Positions 9,017-16,725 of a stretch of DNA of 64,000 nucleotides are shown here, piece after piece. The notes below the pieces were generated by a model. That model saw only the letters and a program-made list of their open reading frames with translations, ran no database searches and was not told the DNA's origin. Where the stretch lies: the NCBI RefSeq assembly GCF_035994185.1, contig NZ_CP108538.1:5247501-5311500 (forward strand), read 5' to 3'. This stretch comes from Streptomyces sp. NBC_01217 (GTDB lineage Bacteria; Actinomycetota; Actinomycetes; Streptomycetales; Streptomycetaceae). Position 1 is the stretch's first letter; the number at the start of each line of letters is the position of its first letter. A program made the position numbers and the translations under genes.

Positions 9017-9031
9017 CTGACGGGTAGTCAG
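9017..9031. promoter_or_regulatory. Shared catabolic operator, site 1 (before the acyl-CoA synthetase)
   Basis: A perfect CTGAC-GGGTA-GTCAG palindrome lies 17 bases upstream of the ligase GTG. A TACGCT box on the minus strand (9048 to 9043) would put the transcript start just before or within the palindrome, the place where a repressor would block initiation. Confidence 0.72.
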
Positions 9032-9060
9032 ATCGTGCGGAGAGCGTAGAGCGCCGCGCC

Positions 9061-9089
9061 TTGTCGGTCCAGGGGCGCGGGGCTAGCCT
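9061..9089 (+). promoter_or_regulatory. Promoter of the amidohydrolase operon
   Basis: TTGTCG (9061-9066) and TAGCCT (9084-9089) are separated by exactly 17 bases, a good fit to the vegetative Streptomyces promoter. Operator site 2 begins 17 bases downstream of the -10 box. Confidence 0.6.
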
Positions 9090-9106
9090 GAATGCCGGAA
9101 CTGAAT

Positions 9107-9121
9107 CTGACGAACCATCAG
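9107..9121. promoter_or_regulatory. Shared catabolic operator, site 2 (before the amidohydrolase operon)
   Basis: CTGAC-GAACC-ATCAG has one mismatch in the right arm, but the extended form TCTGA/TCAGA (9106-9122) is a perfect inverted repeat. It sits between the promoter and the ribosome site of the gene at 9152. Confidence 0.7.
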
Positions 9122-9151
9122 ATGCGTGCTGTGTGCGCCGAAGGGGACACC

Positions 9152-10345
9152 ATGACGGAACTGCCTCGGATCGTCAGCGTCGACGACCATGTGATCGAGC
9201 CGCCGCACCTCTTCTCGGCCTGGCTGCCCGCCAAGTACCGCGAGCGCGGCCCGCAGTCGCTCACCGCCGGCATCGGCGAGCTGGCGTACACGGGCGGCAG
9301 GTACGTCATCACGATGGACCCGGACGGGCCGCCCACCGACTGGTGGATCTACGAGGACCTGAAGTTCCCGTACAAGCGGAACATCGCCGCCGTCGGCTTC
9401 GACCGCGACGACATGACGCTGGAGGGGATCACCCGGGCCGAGATGCGCCGGGGCTGCTGGGATCCGGTCGAGCGCCTCAAGGACATGGACCTCAACCACG
9501 TCGAGGCGAGCCTCTGCTTCCCCACCTTCCCGCGCTTTTGCGGCCAGACCTTCGCCGAGGCCAGGGACAAGGAGGTCGCGCTCGCCTGTGTGCGCGCCTA
9601 CAACGACTGGATGGTGGAGGAGTGGTGCGGCGACAGCGGCGGCCGGCTCATCCCGCTCTGCCTCATCCCGCTCTGGGACATCGACCTGGCGGTCGCCGAG
9701 ATCGAGCGGAACGCCGCGCGCGGGGTGCGGGCGGTCACCTTCTCCGAGATCCCCACCCACCTCGGCCTGCCCTCGATCCACACCGGCTACTGGGACCCGT
9801 TCTTCGCGGCCTGCCAGGAGACCGGCACGGTCGTCAACATGCACATCGGCTCGTCCTCGCAGATGCCCGCCGCGTCCCCGGACGCCCCGCCCGCCGTACA
9901 GGCCTCGCTCTCCTTCAACAACGCCATGGCCTCGATGATGGACTTCCTCTTCAGCGGCGTCCTGGTGAGGTTCCCCCGGCTGAAGCTCGCCTACAGCGAG
10001 GGCCAGATGGGCTGGATCCCGTACGCCCTGGAGCGCGCCGACGACGTCTGGGAGGAGCACCGGGCATGGGGCGGGGTGCGCGATCTGATCCCCGAGCCGC
10101 CGTCCTCGTACTACTACCGGCAGATGTTCTGCTGCTTCTTCCGCGACAAGCACGGGGTCGCATCGCTCGACGTCGTCGGGCGGGACAACGCCACCTTCGA
10201 GACCGACTACCCGCACGTCGACTCGACCTTCCCGCACACGAAGGAAGTCGCCCTCGACCACGTCAAGGGGCTGGACGAGGAGACCGTCTACAAACTGATG
10301 CGCGGAAACGCGATCCGGATGCTCGGCCTGGACCTCGACAGGTAG
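9152..10345 (+). CDS. Amidohydrolase-2 family metal-dependent hydrolase/decarboxylase
   Basis: The 397-residue protein starts at ATG 9152 behind AAGGGGA. It is a TIM-barrel amidohydrolase of the ACMSD/6-methylsalicylate decarboxylase type. The metal-binding signature is at the N-terminus (IVSVDDHVIEPP), with MHIGSSS and ETDYPHVDSTFP further on. FPTFPRFCGQTF and NDWMVEEWCG are shared word for word with the paralogue at 60821-62047. It is the first gene of an operon with two acyl-CoA dehydrogenases (gaps of 7 nt each) and has the shared operator in its leader. It probably hydrolyses or decarboxylates an intermediate of an acyl-CoA pathway; the substrate is unknown. Confidence 0.85.
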   Translation: MTELPRIVSVDDHVIEPPHLFSAWLPAKYRERGPQSLTAGIGELAYTGGRYVITMDPDGPPTDWWIYEDLKFPYKRNIAAVGFDRDDMTLEGITRAEMRRGCWDPVERLKDMDLNHVEASLCFPTFPRFCGQTFAEARDKEVALACVRAYNDWMVEEWCGDSGGRLIPLCLIPLWDIDLAVAEIERNAARGVRAVTFSEIPTHLGLPSIHTGYWDPFFAACQETGTVVNMHIGSSSQMPAASPDAPPAVQASLSFNNAMASMMDFLFSGVLVRFPRLKLAYSEGQMGWIPYALERADDVWEEHRAWGGVRDLIPEPPSSYYYRQMFCCFFRDKHGVASLDVVGRDNATFETDYPHVDSTFPHTKEVALDHVKGLDEETVYKLMRGNAIRMLGLDLDR

Positions 10346-10352
10346 GCGCGCG

Positions 10353-11507
10353 ATGGACCTCGCGTACACGGAGGCCGAGGAGGAGTTCCGGGCAGGGCTG
10401 CGCGAGTGGCTGGCCGCCGTGCTGCCCTCGCTGCCCGCGAAACCGGGCCCCGACGACTGGCCGGGGCGCCGCGCGTACGACACCACCTGGCAGCGGATGC
10501 TGTACGACGCGGGCTACGCGGGCCTGCACTGGCCCGTCGACGCGGGCGGGCGGGGTGCCACCCCGAGCCAGCATCTGATCTTCCTGGAGGAGACGGAGAA
10601 GGCCGGAGCCCCGTACGTCGGCGCGAACTTCGTCGGGCTGCTGCATGCCGGGCCGACGATCGCGGCCGAGGGCAGCGCCGGGCAGCGGGCGCGCTGGCTG
10701 CCGCCGGTGCTGCGCGGCGACGAGATCTGGTGCCAGGGCTTCAGCGAGCCGGAAGCGGGCTCCGACCTCGCCTCGCTGCGGACCCGGGCGGTGCGCGACG
10801 GCGACCACTACGTGGTGAGCGGGCAGAAGATCTGGACCTCGCACGCGGAGGTCGCCGACTGGTGCGAACTGCTGGTGCGTACGGACCCGGGCGCTCCCAG
10901 GCACCGCGGAATCAGCTGGCTGGCGATGGAGATGGACGCCCCGGGCGTCACCGTCCGACCGCTGCGCACCCTCGCGGGGTCCACCGAGTTCGCCGAGATG
11001 TTCCTCGACGAGGTGCGGGTGCCGGTCTCCCACCGCGTCGGCGCGGAGAACGACGGCTGGCGCGTCACCATGGTCACCCTCTCCTTCGAGCGCGGCACGG
11101 CGTTCGTCGGCGAGGTCGTCGCCTGCCGCCGCACCCTGGCCGCCCTGGCCGCCGGGGCGCGGGCGAACGGCCGCTGGGACGACCCGGTCCTGCGCCGCAG
11201 GCTCGGCAGGCTGAACGCCGAATTCCGGGCGCTGTGGCGGCTCACCCAGTGGAACGTCAGCGAGGCGCAGCGCAGCGGCGGCGTCCCCGGCGCCGGAGGC
11301 TCGGTCTTCAAGCTGCGCTACTCGCACGCACGCCAGGAGCTGTACGAGGCGGCCGCCGAGGTGCTCGGCGCGGACAGCGGGGACCTGGACCGGGAGTGGG
11401 TCCTGGACCGGCTCTCCTCGCTCTCCTACACCATCGCCGCGGGCACCTCGCAGATCCAGCGGAACATCGTCGCCGAGCGGATCCTCGGCCTGCCGAAGGG
11501 GCGCTGA
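10353..11507 (+). CDS. Acyl-CoA dehydrogenase, FadE type, large (alpha-like) form
   Basis: The 384-residue flavoprotein dehydrogenates acyl-CoA at C2-C3. WCQGFSEPEAGSDLASL is the FAD/substrate signature, and AGTSQIQRNIVAERILGLP is the C-terminal motif of canonical FadE enzymes. The family length is normal. The next gene encodes a shorter dehydrogenase-like protein with different motifs, a pairing known from the alpha2beta2 steroid enzymes (ChsE series of Mycobacterium). I infer that the two form one heteromer. The operon is under shared operator site 2. Confidence 0.9.
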   Translation: MDLAYTEAEEEFRAGLREWLAAVLPSLPAKPGPDDWPGRRAYDTTWQRMLYDAGYAGLHWPVDAGGRGATPSQHLIFLEETEKAGAPYVGANFVGLLHAGPTIAAEGSAGQRARWLPPVLRGDEIWCQGFSEPEAGSDLASLRTRAVRDGDHYVVSGQKIWTSHAEVADWCELLVRTDPGAPRHRGISWLAMEMDAPGVTVRPLRTLAGSTEFAEMFLDEVRVPVSHRVGAENDGWRVTMVTLSFERGTAFVGEVVACRRTLAALAAGARANGRWDDPVLRRRLGRLNAEFRALWRLTQWNVSEAQRSGGVPGAGGSVFKLRYSHARQELYEAAAEVLGADSGDLDREWVLDRLSSLSYTIAAGTSQIQRNIVAERILGLPKGR

Positions 11508-11514
11508 CACGGCC

Positions 11515-12468
11515 ATGGACTTCCAGCTCTCGGACGACCAGCGGGCCCTGCGGGCAGGGGCGCGGGAACTCCTCGCCGGGCGCTTCGGCAGGGACCGGAT
11601 GCGGGCGGCCCTCGACAGCGGGACGGGTCTCGACCGGGCCCTGTGGCGGGAACTCGGCGAGGCCGGGTTCTTCGCGCTGCGGCTGCCGGAGGCGCAGGGC
11701 GGTGTCGGACTCGGGCTGCCCGAGGCCGTCCTCCTCTTCGAGGAGGCGGGGCGCTCGCTGCTGCCCGGACCGCTGATCGCCACCCACCTCGCCGCCGGTG
11801 CGGTGAAGGGGGCGGCCGAGGGCGGGGCGGTGGTCGCCGCGCTGGACGCGGGACAGCCGGTGGGGCACCTGGGCGACGCGGACGGCCTGCTGCTGCTCGG
11901 ACCGGGGCAGGCGCGGGCGGTGACCGCCGGGCAGATGCTGCGCGATGCCGTACGGGATTGCGCGGAGCCCGTACGGTCGCTCGACCCGCTCACGCCCCTG
12001 TGGCGGGTCACGGGCCCCTTCGGGCCCGGGGAGCCCCTGCCCGGCGGCGGGGCGAGGCTGCGTGACGAGGGCGCCCTGCTCGCCGCCGCCGAACAGCTCG
12101 GCAGCGCCGCCCGTACGACCGAGATGGCCGTCCAACACGCCGGTGAACGTGAACAGTTCGGTTCGCCGATCGGCTCCTTCCAGGCGGTCAAACACCTGTG
12201 CGCCGGAATGCTGGTCCGGGCCGAGCTGGCCCGCAGCGCCGTCTACGCGGCGGCCGTGACCGCGGACCGGGCCGAGATCGCGGGAGCCAAGCTGCTCGCC
12301 GACGACGCGGCGGTCCGCAATGCGCGCGACTGCCTCCAGGTGCACGGCGGTATGGGCTTCACCTGGGAGGCAGACGTTCATCTGCACCTCAAGCGGGCGT
12401 GGCTGCGGTCCGGGCAGTGGCTGACCGCGGCGGCGGCCGAGGAGGCGCTCGCGGCCGACCTGTGCTGA
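11515..12468 (+). CDS. Acyl-CoA dehydrogenase, short (beta-like) partner
   Basis: At 317 residues it is shorter than a stand-alone acyl-CoA dehydrogenase (about 380). It keeps the N-terminal helical domain (MDFQLSDDQRALRAGARELL), the central REQFGSPIGSFQAVKHL segment and LQVHGGMGFTWEADVHLHLKRA. The Gly-rich mid-domain that normally contacts substrate and flavin is reduced. This is the pattern of the beta subunits in heteromeric steroid acyl-CoA dehydrogenases. It follows its presumed partner by 7 nt and ends the operon. Confidence 0.87.
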   Translation: MDFQLSDDQRALRAGARELLAGRFGRDRMRAALDSGTGLDRALWRELGEAGFFALRLPEAQGGVGLGLPEAVLLFEEAGRSLLPGPLIATHLAAGAVKGAAEGGAVVAALDAGQPVGHLGDADGLLLLGPGQARAVTAGQMLRDAVRDCAEPVRSLDPLTPLWRVTGPFGPGEPLPGGGARLRDEGALLAAAEQLGSAARTTEMAVQHAGEREQFGSPIGSFQAVKHLCAGMLVRAELARSAVYAAAVTADRAEIAGAKLLADDAAVRNARDCLQVHGGMGFTWEADVHLHLKRAWLRSGQWLTAAAAEEALAADLC

Positions 12469-12955
12469 TTGCGCGCGGATCCGGTGGAGACTCCGGACGC
12501 CCGCCCGCAGGCGGATGCCGGGTGCACGCATGTGACAGGCGGCCCGCTGGGCCTCACGCTGCGGAGTTACGCAGTGCAGTCGGAGGGGTCCGATGCCGTC
12601 TTGTGTCCTTTGCGTGATTCGTCACGGGGTGGAGTCGGCGCCGGGCTCGGGTACGCTCCGTTGGATGCGAGAGGTTCTGGAATCGGACGATCCGGATGTG
12701 GCCCGTGCGGCGACTCCGGTCCGGACGAGGTGCCCTGCTCGTGATCCACGCAGAAGCGCCGGGCCTGCCCGGGAGATGATTCCCGCGGCCTCGATGCGCC
12801 TCTGTTCGACTCCCCGCAGCGTGCGTCGCACAGTATGCACCACGCGTACTCCTTCGCGCTGGAATATGCCCGAAGCGCTTGTTGCGGTGACTGTACGTCA
12901 ACCATGCTGTCTCGTAAGGGAATCACGTTCCGTGACCCTGAGGAGGCGCGAGGCG
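12469..12955. other. Intergenic region, no convincing gene
   Basis: Open frames here on both strands lack coding character: they are Arg/Ser/Cys-rich and have no family resemblance. The right end holds the probable promoter region of the ATP-binding protein gene. It includes a perfect 5-bp inverted repeat TCACG-TTC-CGTGA at 12923-12935, a candidate regulator site. Confidence 0.5.
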
Positions 12956-12982
12956 ATGTGTCCGCCGGTTCGGATGGTGTGA
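12956..12982 (+). CDS. Eight-codon leader ORF before the ATP-binding protein
   Basis: ATG 12956 follows a strong GAGGAGG ribosome site and encodes MCPPVRMV before TGA at 12980-12982. One codon later, in the same frame, GTG 12986 opens the ATP-binding protein gene, which has no ribosome site of its own. The downstream gene is therefore probably translated by coupling, or TGA is a mutated sense codon in what was once a longer N-terminus. Too short for normal gene calling; the arrangement is visible but its meaning is inferred. Confidence 0.45.
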   Translation: MCPPVRMV

Positions 12983-12985
12983 GCG

Positions 12986-13495
12986 GTGCAGGTGCTTCAG
13001 GTTCAGCTGGAGGTCGGGCCGGATCCCGCAGAGGTCGGGAGGGCCCGCAGGTGGGCGCGATCGAGACTGGTCGGGTCCGGGATAAGAGACGACGAGCCGC
13101 TGGCCGAGACGCTCATCCTGCTGATCTCGGAGCTGGTCACCAACGCGGTGGTCCACACCGGGTGCCCGGCCGTGCTGCGCATGCTGTTCGGCGCGACGGG
13201 AGCGGCCGGTGCGGCCGGGACCGTGCGGGTCGAGGTGGCCGACGCCAGCGGTCGCCCGCCGCAGCAGCGCCACGCGCAGGGTGAGGACACCGGCGGCCGG
13301 GGCCTGGAGCTGGTGGACGGCCTCGCGGACCGCTGGGGCTGGCAGCCGGAGGGGGCGGGGAAGCGCATCTGGTGCGAGGTCGACCGCGGTGTCCCGCTGA
13401 TCCAGGTGGTGCCGGTGCACCCGGGCGTACCGGGTGCGGCCGATCCGTCCCGCGAGGCGTACGGCTCGTCGCACACCCTTGCGAATCCCGCCTAA
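12986..13495 (+). CDS. RsbW/SpoIIAB-like ATP-binding regulatory protein
   Basis: A 169-residue protein with a GHKL-type ATPase domain. The N-box helix is AETLILLISELVTNAVVHTG. A Gly-rich region follows (EDTGGRGLELVDGLADRWGW). Such proteins are Ser/Thr kinases of STAS antagonists and bind sigma factors; Streptomyces carries dozens. The chosen start is GTG 12986, directly after an in-frame TGA, because the first residues MQVLQVQLEV fit the family N-terminus. The C-terminal 35 residues are an unstructured tail. A functional link to the STAS protein at 6375-6749 is possible but not shown. Confidence 0.83.
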   Translation: MQVLQVQLEVGPDPAEVGRARRWARSRLVGSGIRDDEPLAETLILLISELVTNAVVHTGCPAVLRMLFGATGAAGAAGTVRVEVADASGRPPQQRHAQGEDTGGRGLELVDGLADRWGWQPEGAGKRIWCEVDRGVPLIQVVPVHPGVPGAADPSREAYGSSHTLANPA

Positions 13496-13563
13496 AGGTT
13501 AAAGCAGTCGGTCCGGGGCGCGGTCCGGCGCCGGTCTGAGTCCCTTCACCGCCCCGAGCCCTT

Positions 13564-14490
13564 TCAGAGGACGGCGACCGGTGCGACCGGAGTGCCGGTC
13601 GCACCGGTGAACGGTTCGGGCATCGCGGAGAGCAGGAAGCCGTACCGCTTCTCTTGCGCACAGGCTGTGGACAACTTCTCCAGGTTCCAGTTCTGGCCCT
13701 GCAGCATGCCCATCTCCACCAGGTCGAGCGCATGCACCCCCAGCCACAGGTCCTCGATCTCGGGCGGGAAGATCTCGAAGGTCAGGGTGTCGTTGGCGAC
13801 CGCCGCCACATCGCGCGCGCGGAACCACTCGGGCGTCCGGATCGAGAGACCGGGCGACGGATAGGCGTACGCGTGCTTGTCGCCCGCCAGAAGGACCTGC
13901 ACCTGCCCCGTCCGTACGAGCGCGATGTCCCCGGCCCGGACCCGGACCCCCGCCAGCTCCTCGGCCGCGTCCAGGTCCTCGGGGGTGACGGCGTGATCGC
14001 CCGGCAGCCGGTCCACGCCGTGTGCGCGGGCCACATCGAGCAGCACCCCGCGCGAGACGATGTGCGGCGCCTTGTCGATCCCGCTGTACTGCGCGCCGCC
14101 GTGCGCAGTGATGGTGCCGGCCGGGCGGCCGTTGTAGATCTTCCCCGAGTGCGAGGCGTGGGTGAGGGCGTCCCAGTGGGTGGCCGTCTGCAGGCTCAGC
14201 ATGGCCGTGTCGTCGCTGGTGGCGACGGTGCCGGGGCCGAAGAGCTCCTGGTTGATCTGGACCATGGTGTGCAGCGGATTGATTCGCCCGGGGATCAGCC
14301 CGCTCTGGACGCCGTCCTGCTGGAGGGGGAGTGCGAGCGGTATGCGCAGCCCGGTGCGGACGGTGGCGGCCGCGTCCCGTACGACCGCGTCGGTGATCAG
14401 GTTGAGCGTGCCGATCTCGTCGTCGGCGCCCCAGCGTCCCCAGTTGTTGACCCGCTTGGCGATGTCGTGGAACTCGGACGGCAGTGACAT
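13564..14490 (-). CDS. Cyclase family protein (kynurenine formamidase-like metal hydrolase)
   Basis: The 308-residue product belongs to the cyclase/kynurenine formamidase-like fold. The metal-binding region appears as THWDALTHASHSGKIYNG, a variant of the family HxGTHxDxPxH motif, with the last His also replaced in context. The start ATG 14490 follows GGGAGG. Family members hydrolyse amides, lactones or esters of small acids. It is divergent from the SDR gene and shares the gap with operator site 3, so it probably belongs to the same catabolic set. Substrate unknown. Confidence 0.85.
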   Translation of the reverse strand: MSLPSEFHDIAKRVNNWGRWGADDEIGTLNLITDAVVRDAAATVRTGLRIPLALPLQQDGVQSGLIPGRINPLHTMVQINQELFGPGTVATSDDTAMLSLQTATHWDALTHASHSGKIYNGRPAGTITAHGGAQYSGIDKAPHIVSRGVLLDVARAHGVDRLPGDHAVTPEDLDAAEELAGVRVRAGDIALVRTGQVQVLLAGDKHAYAYPSPGLSIRTPEWFRARDVAAVANDTLTFEIFPPEIEDLWLGVHALDLVEMGMLQGQNWNLEKLSTACAQEKRYGFLLSAMPEPFTGATGTPVAPVAVL

Positions 14491-14536
14491 GGGACCTCCC
14501 GGGGCTTGTGCTCGCGGAGCTGATGGCCCATAAAAT

Positions 14537-14551
14537 CTAACGGTCCGTCAG
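14537..14551. promoter_or_regulatory. Shared catabolic operator, site 3 (SDR operon/cyclase)
   Basis: CTAAC-GGTCC-GTCAG has one arm mismatch; with flanks it reads TCTAACGGTCCGTCAGA. It directly follows a TAAAAT box (14531-14536), so it would cover the transcript start of the SDR operon, and it lies 46 bases from the cyclase start. Confidence 0.68.
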
Positions 14552-14573
14552 AAACCGCGGGAAGGGGCCGGGC

Positions 14574-15488
14574 ATGGGGAACTTCTTGGCAGGCAAGGTG
14601 GTGGCCGTGACGGGTGCCGGGCGCGGCATCGGCAGGGCGGTCGCGCTCGCCGCGGCGGCGGAGGGCGCGAGAGTCGTCGTCAACGACTACGGCGTCTCCA
14701 TCGAGGGCGGCGAGCCGAGCAGTGAGATAGCCGAGGCCGTCGTCAAGGAGATCGGGGCGGCGGGCGGCGAGGCGGTGGCCGTCGCCGACGACATATCCAC
14801 GATGGCGGGCGGACAGCGGATCGTGGACACGGCGCTCGCGCGGTACGGGCGGATCGACGGAGTCGTGTGCGTGGCCGGGATCCTGCGCGAGCGGATGCTG
14901 TTCAACATGTCCGAGCAGGAGTGGGATCCGGTGGTCGCCACCCACCTCAAGGGCACGTTCACGGTGTTCCGGGCCGCGTCGGCGGTGATGCGGAAGCAGG
15001 AGGGCGGCGGCACGCTGATCGGCTTCACCAGCGGCAACCACCAGGGCAGCGTCGCCCAGGCCAACTACAGCGCCGCGAAGGGCGGAATCATCTCCCTGGT
15101 ACGGAGCGCGGCGCTCGGCCTGCACAAGTACGGCGTCACGGCGAACGCCGTCGCCCCGGTCGCCCGCACCCGGATGTCCGCCAAGGTGCCCATGGAACTC
15201 AAGGAGATCGGCGAGCCGGAGGACGTGGCGTCGCTCGTCGTCTACCTGCTCAGCGAACGGGCCCGCAAGGAAAGGATCACCGGCCAGGTGTACACGATCG
15301 CGGGCCCGAAGATCGCGGTCTGGGCCCAGCCGAGGGAGTTGCGGGCGGGGTACGCGGAGGGGGCCTGGACGCCGGAGCGGATCGCGGACTTCCTGCCGGG
15401 GACGGTGGGCACGGACCCGATGCCGATGCTGGCGCGGCTGGAGGAGATGGCGGCGGCGGCCGCGGCGAGGGCGCGGCCCAACGCGTGA
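14574..15488 (+). CDS. Short-chain dehydrogenase/reductase (FabG/HSD type)
   Basis: The 304-residue NAD(P)-dependent oxidoreductase has the cofactor motif VTGAGRGIG at about residues 12-20. NDYG is next, and the catalytic YSAAK lies near 166-170, with the SDR Ser just before it (FTSGN). It resembles the 3-hydroxyacyl-CoA or hydroxysteroid dehydrogenases that act in beta-oxidation of branched side chains (HSD17B4-like). A long C-terminal extension of about 55 residues follows the fold. It is the first gene of an operon with an acyl-CoA dehydrogenase and an alcohol dehydrogenase, with operator site 3 in its promoter. Confidence 0.88.
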   Translation: MGNFLAGKVVAVTGAGRGIGRAVALAAAAEGARVVVNDYGVSIEGGEPSSEIAEAVVKEIGAAGGEAVAVADDISTMAGGQRIVDTALARYGRIDGVVCVAGILRERMLFNMSEQEWDPVVATHLKGTFTVFRAASAVMRKQEGGGTLIGFTSGNHQGSVAQANYSAAKGGIISLVRSAALGLHKYGVTANAVAPVARTRMSAKVPMELKEIGEPEDVASLVVYLLSERARKERITGQVYTIAGPKIAVWAQPRELRAGYAEGAWTPERIADFLPGTVGTDPMPMLARLEEMAAAAAARARPNA

Positions 15489-15495
15489 CGTCCCA

Positions 15496-15550
15496 CCGGG
15501 GCTCCGCCCCGCACCCCGCTCCTCGAACGCCGGAGGGGCTGGAATTTCCA
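15496..15550. repeat. Dispersed GGGGCTCCGCCCC intergenic element, copy 2
   Basis: Begins CCGGGGCTCCGCCCC and continues to CGCCGGAGGGGCTGGA. It aligns with copy 1 at 1323-1380. Here it separates two genes of one operon, so if it forms a hairpin it may reduce read-through or set mRNA stability. Confidence 0.6.
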
Positions 15551-15570
15551 CCCGACCCCAAGGAGGGGAC

Positions 15571-16725
15571 GTGGACTTCGCGTTCGACGCAGCGGACGAC
15601 GCCTTCCGCCAGGAGGCCCGGTCCTGGCTGGAGGCCCGCCTCACGCAGCCCTGCGCCACCGAGGGCGGCCGCGCGTGGGAGCGCGAACTCGGCCGTGGTG
15701 GCTGGATCGGTCTCGGCTGGCAGAACCACGGCGCCGGCCACGGCAACCGGCACGCGAGCCTCACCCAACAGGTCGTCTGGGCCGAGGAGTACGCCCGCGC
15801 CGAAGCCCCCGCCCGCGTCGGCCACATCGGCGAGAACCTCCTCGCCCCGACCCTGATCGCCTACGGCACACCGGCGCAGCAGCAGCGCTTCCTGCCCCCC
15901 GTCGCACGCGGCGAAGAGCTGTGGTGCCAGGGATACAGCGAGCCGGGCGCCGGATCGGACCTCGCCGCGGTGCGGACGGCCGCCGTACCCGACAGGGACA
16001 GCGGCGGTCACCGCGTCACCGGCCAGAAGATCTGGACATCGCTCGCGAGGGACGCCGACTGGTGCTTCGTGCTCGCGCGCACGGAGCCCGGCTCCAGCCG
16101 CCACCACGGCCTGTCGTTCCTGCTGGTGGCGATGGACCAGCCGGGCAGGATCGAGGTGCGCCCGATCCGGCAGATGTCGGGGACCAGCGAGTTCAACGAG
16201 GTCTTCTTCGACGGGGCGCACGCGGCGCAGTGCGTCGGCGGCGAGGGCAACGGCTGGGCGGTCGCCATGGGCCTGCTCGCCCTGGAGCGCGGCGTCTCCA
16301 CGCTCGTCCAGCAGATCGGGTTCGCCGCCGAACTCGACCGGGTGGTCCGGGCGGCCGTCGACGGCGGAGCCGTCACCGACCCGGTGCTGCGCGCACGCCT
16401 CGTACGGCAGTGGGCGGAGCTGCAGACCATGCGCTGGAACGCCCTGCGCACCCTGGGCTCCACGGGCGATCCGGGCGCACCCAGCGTGGCGAAGCTGCTC
16501 TGGGGCGGCTGGCACAAGCGCCTCGGCGAGCTGGCGGTGGAGATCAGGGGCGCGGCGGGCGCCGTCGGCCCGGACGAGTGGTCGGCGCGGACACCGTACG
16601 GACTCGACGAGGCACAGCGCCTGTTCCTGTTCAGCCGGTCCGACACCATCTACGGCGGCTCGGACGAGATCCAGCGGAACATCATCGCCGAGCGGGTGCT
16701 CGGCCTACCGAGGGAGCCGAGATGA
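15571..16725 (+). CDS. Acyl-CoA dehydrogenase, FadE type, alpha-like form
   Basis: A 384-residue enzyme with LWCQGYSEPGAGSDLAAV and the C-terminal motif YGGSDEIQRNIIAERVLGLP. These are the same signatures as the gene at 10353-11507, to which it is clearly related. Start GTG 15571 follows AAGGAGG. No short partner follows in this operon; the beta-like enzyme at 43513-44781 is a candidate partner in trans. Its stop overlaps the ATG of the alcohol dehydrogenase (ATGA), so the two are translationally coupled. Confidence 0.9.
   Translation: MDFAFDAADDAFRQEARSWLEARLTQPCATEGGRAWERELGRGGWIGLGWQNHGAGHGNRHASLTQQVVWAEEYARAEAPARVGHIGENLLAPTLIAYGTPAQQQRFLPPVARGEELWCQGYSEPGAGSDLAAVRTAAVPDRDSGGHRVTGQKIWTSLARDADWCFVLARTEPGSSRHHGLSFLLVAMDQPGRIEVRPIRQMSGTSEFNEVFFDGAHAAQCVGGEGNGWAVAMGLLALERGVSTLVQQIGFAAELDRVVRAAVDGGAVTDPVLRARLVRQWAELQTMRWNALRTLGSTGDPGAPSVAKLLWGGWHKRLGELAVEIRGAAGAVGPDEWSARTPYGLDEAQRLFLFSRSDTIYGGSDEIQRNIIAERVLGLPREPR

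Noticed and set aside
12593..12982. A 129-codon plus-strand ORF before the ATP-binding protein
   Set aside because: Arg/Cys/Ser-rich with no similarity; only its last eight codons have a ribosome site.
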